A DNA stretch of 64,000 bases, from NCBI RefSeq assembly GCF_000716595.1, contig NZ_JNXC01000012.1, positions 62,001-126,000 on the forward strand, given 5' to 3'. A program made the translations under genes and the position numbers. Shown in pieces: positions 63,961-64,000 of the stretch. The stretch is from Saccharothrix sp. NRRL B-16314 (lineage in GTDB: Bacteria > Actinomycetota > Actinomycetes > Mycobacteriales > Pseudonocardiaceae). The number at the start of each line of letters is the position of its first letter. Positions within the stretch are counted from its first letter, which is position 1. The notes under the pieces were generated by a model. The model was not told the DNA's origin. It searched no databases and worked only from the letters and a program-made list of their open reading frames with translations.

Positions 63961-64000
63961 ATGCGGTTGCTGTGGCGGGGGTCCGACGGGGGATCCGGAC
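63961..64000 (+). CDS. Start of a probable TetR/AcrR regulator (partial)
   Basis: ATG 63961 opens a frame to the window edge that reads MRLLWRGSDGGSG. This matches the N-terminal lead-in (LW..GSDGG before a Pro/Arg-rich stretch and the HTH) of many actinobacterial TetR regulators that sit beside UvrA2/DrrC genes. Only 13 residues are visible, so the call is tentative. Confidence 0.45.
   Translation, partial: MRLLWRGSDGGSG

Overview
The window is high-GC actinobacterial DNA. GTG starts are common, third codon positions are strongly GC, genes are tightly packed with ATGA/GTGA overlaps, and secreted enzymes carry Thr-rich linkers. The gene content fits a Pseudonocardiales-type actinomycete (for example Saccharothrix, Lentzea or Actinosynnema), but no rRNA or other taxonomic marker is present. 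I saw no tRNA, rRNA, CRISPR array or complete insertion sequence.

Layout. 1-10.4 kb is mostly ordinary: the end of a Rieske protein, a carboxylate-amine ligase, an iron redox enzyme, a CDGSH protein, a HemK-like methyltransferase, a hydrolase, a secreted nuclease, an LLM flavoenzyme, a PLP decarboxylase, a nucleotide-sugar dehydrogenase and an EF-hand protein. 10.5-26.5 kb is a two-armed biosynthetic cluster. The minus-strand arm holds two Gfo/Idh/MocA dehydrogenases, an Ldh-type dehydrogenase, an M20 hydrolase, a sugar-phosphate isomerase and a small unknown protein. The plus-strand arm holds two DegT aminotransferases, a UbiA prenyltransferase, an FAD oxidase, two adenylate-forming enzymes, a methyltransferase, a CaiB-type CoA transferase and an AhpD-like protein. 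Together they suggest an amino-sugar or aminocyclitol part joined to an activated acyl/prenyl part. I cannot match it to a known product.

28.4-36.8 kb is an island of NLR/TIR signalling genes: a STAND-TPR ATPase with an amyloid-motif-like N-terminus, a co-translated unknown protein, a TIR-STAND protein with a degenerate P-loop, a membrane protein and a TIR protein that share a C-terminal beta-sandwich-like domain, and a Crp-type regulator. It is flanked by decayed pieces of a second copy of the neighbouring AhpD-like/beta-propeller gene pair, so it appears to sit inside a duplicated, broken locus. This is the strongest candidate for an undescribed (possibly anti-phage) system.

37-47 kb holds an alditol oxidase, a TPR-Crp fusion regulator, and a LuxE-LuxC-methyltransferase-MFS-LysR group that would reduce an acid to an aldehyde, modify it and export it. 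At 47.5-48.9 kb a frameshifted response regulator and a DUF3103-like secreted protein are both truncated at one shared junction. 49-64 kb holds a P450, a second EF-hand protein, two SRPBCC proteins, a pyridine-nucleotide oxidoreductase, two subtilases (one lacking the catalytic Asp segment), a rifampin-phosphotransferase-like enzyme, a CBM2 secreted protein under a CebR-like operator, and a UvrA-like ABC protein divergent from the start of a probable TetR gene.
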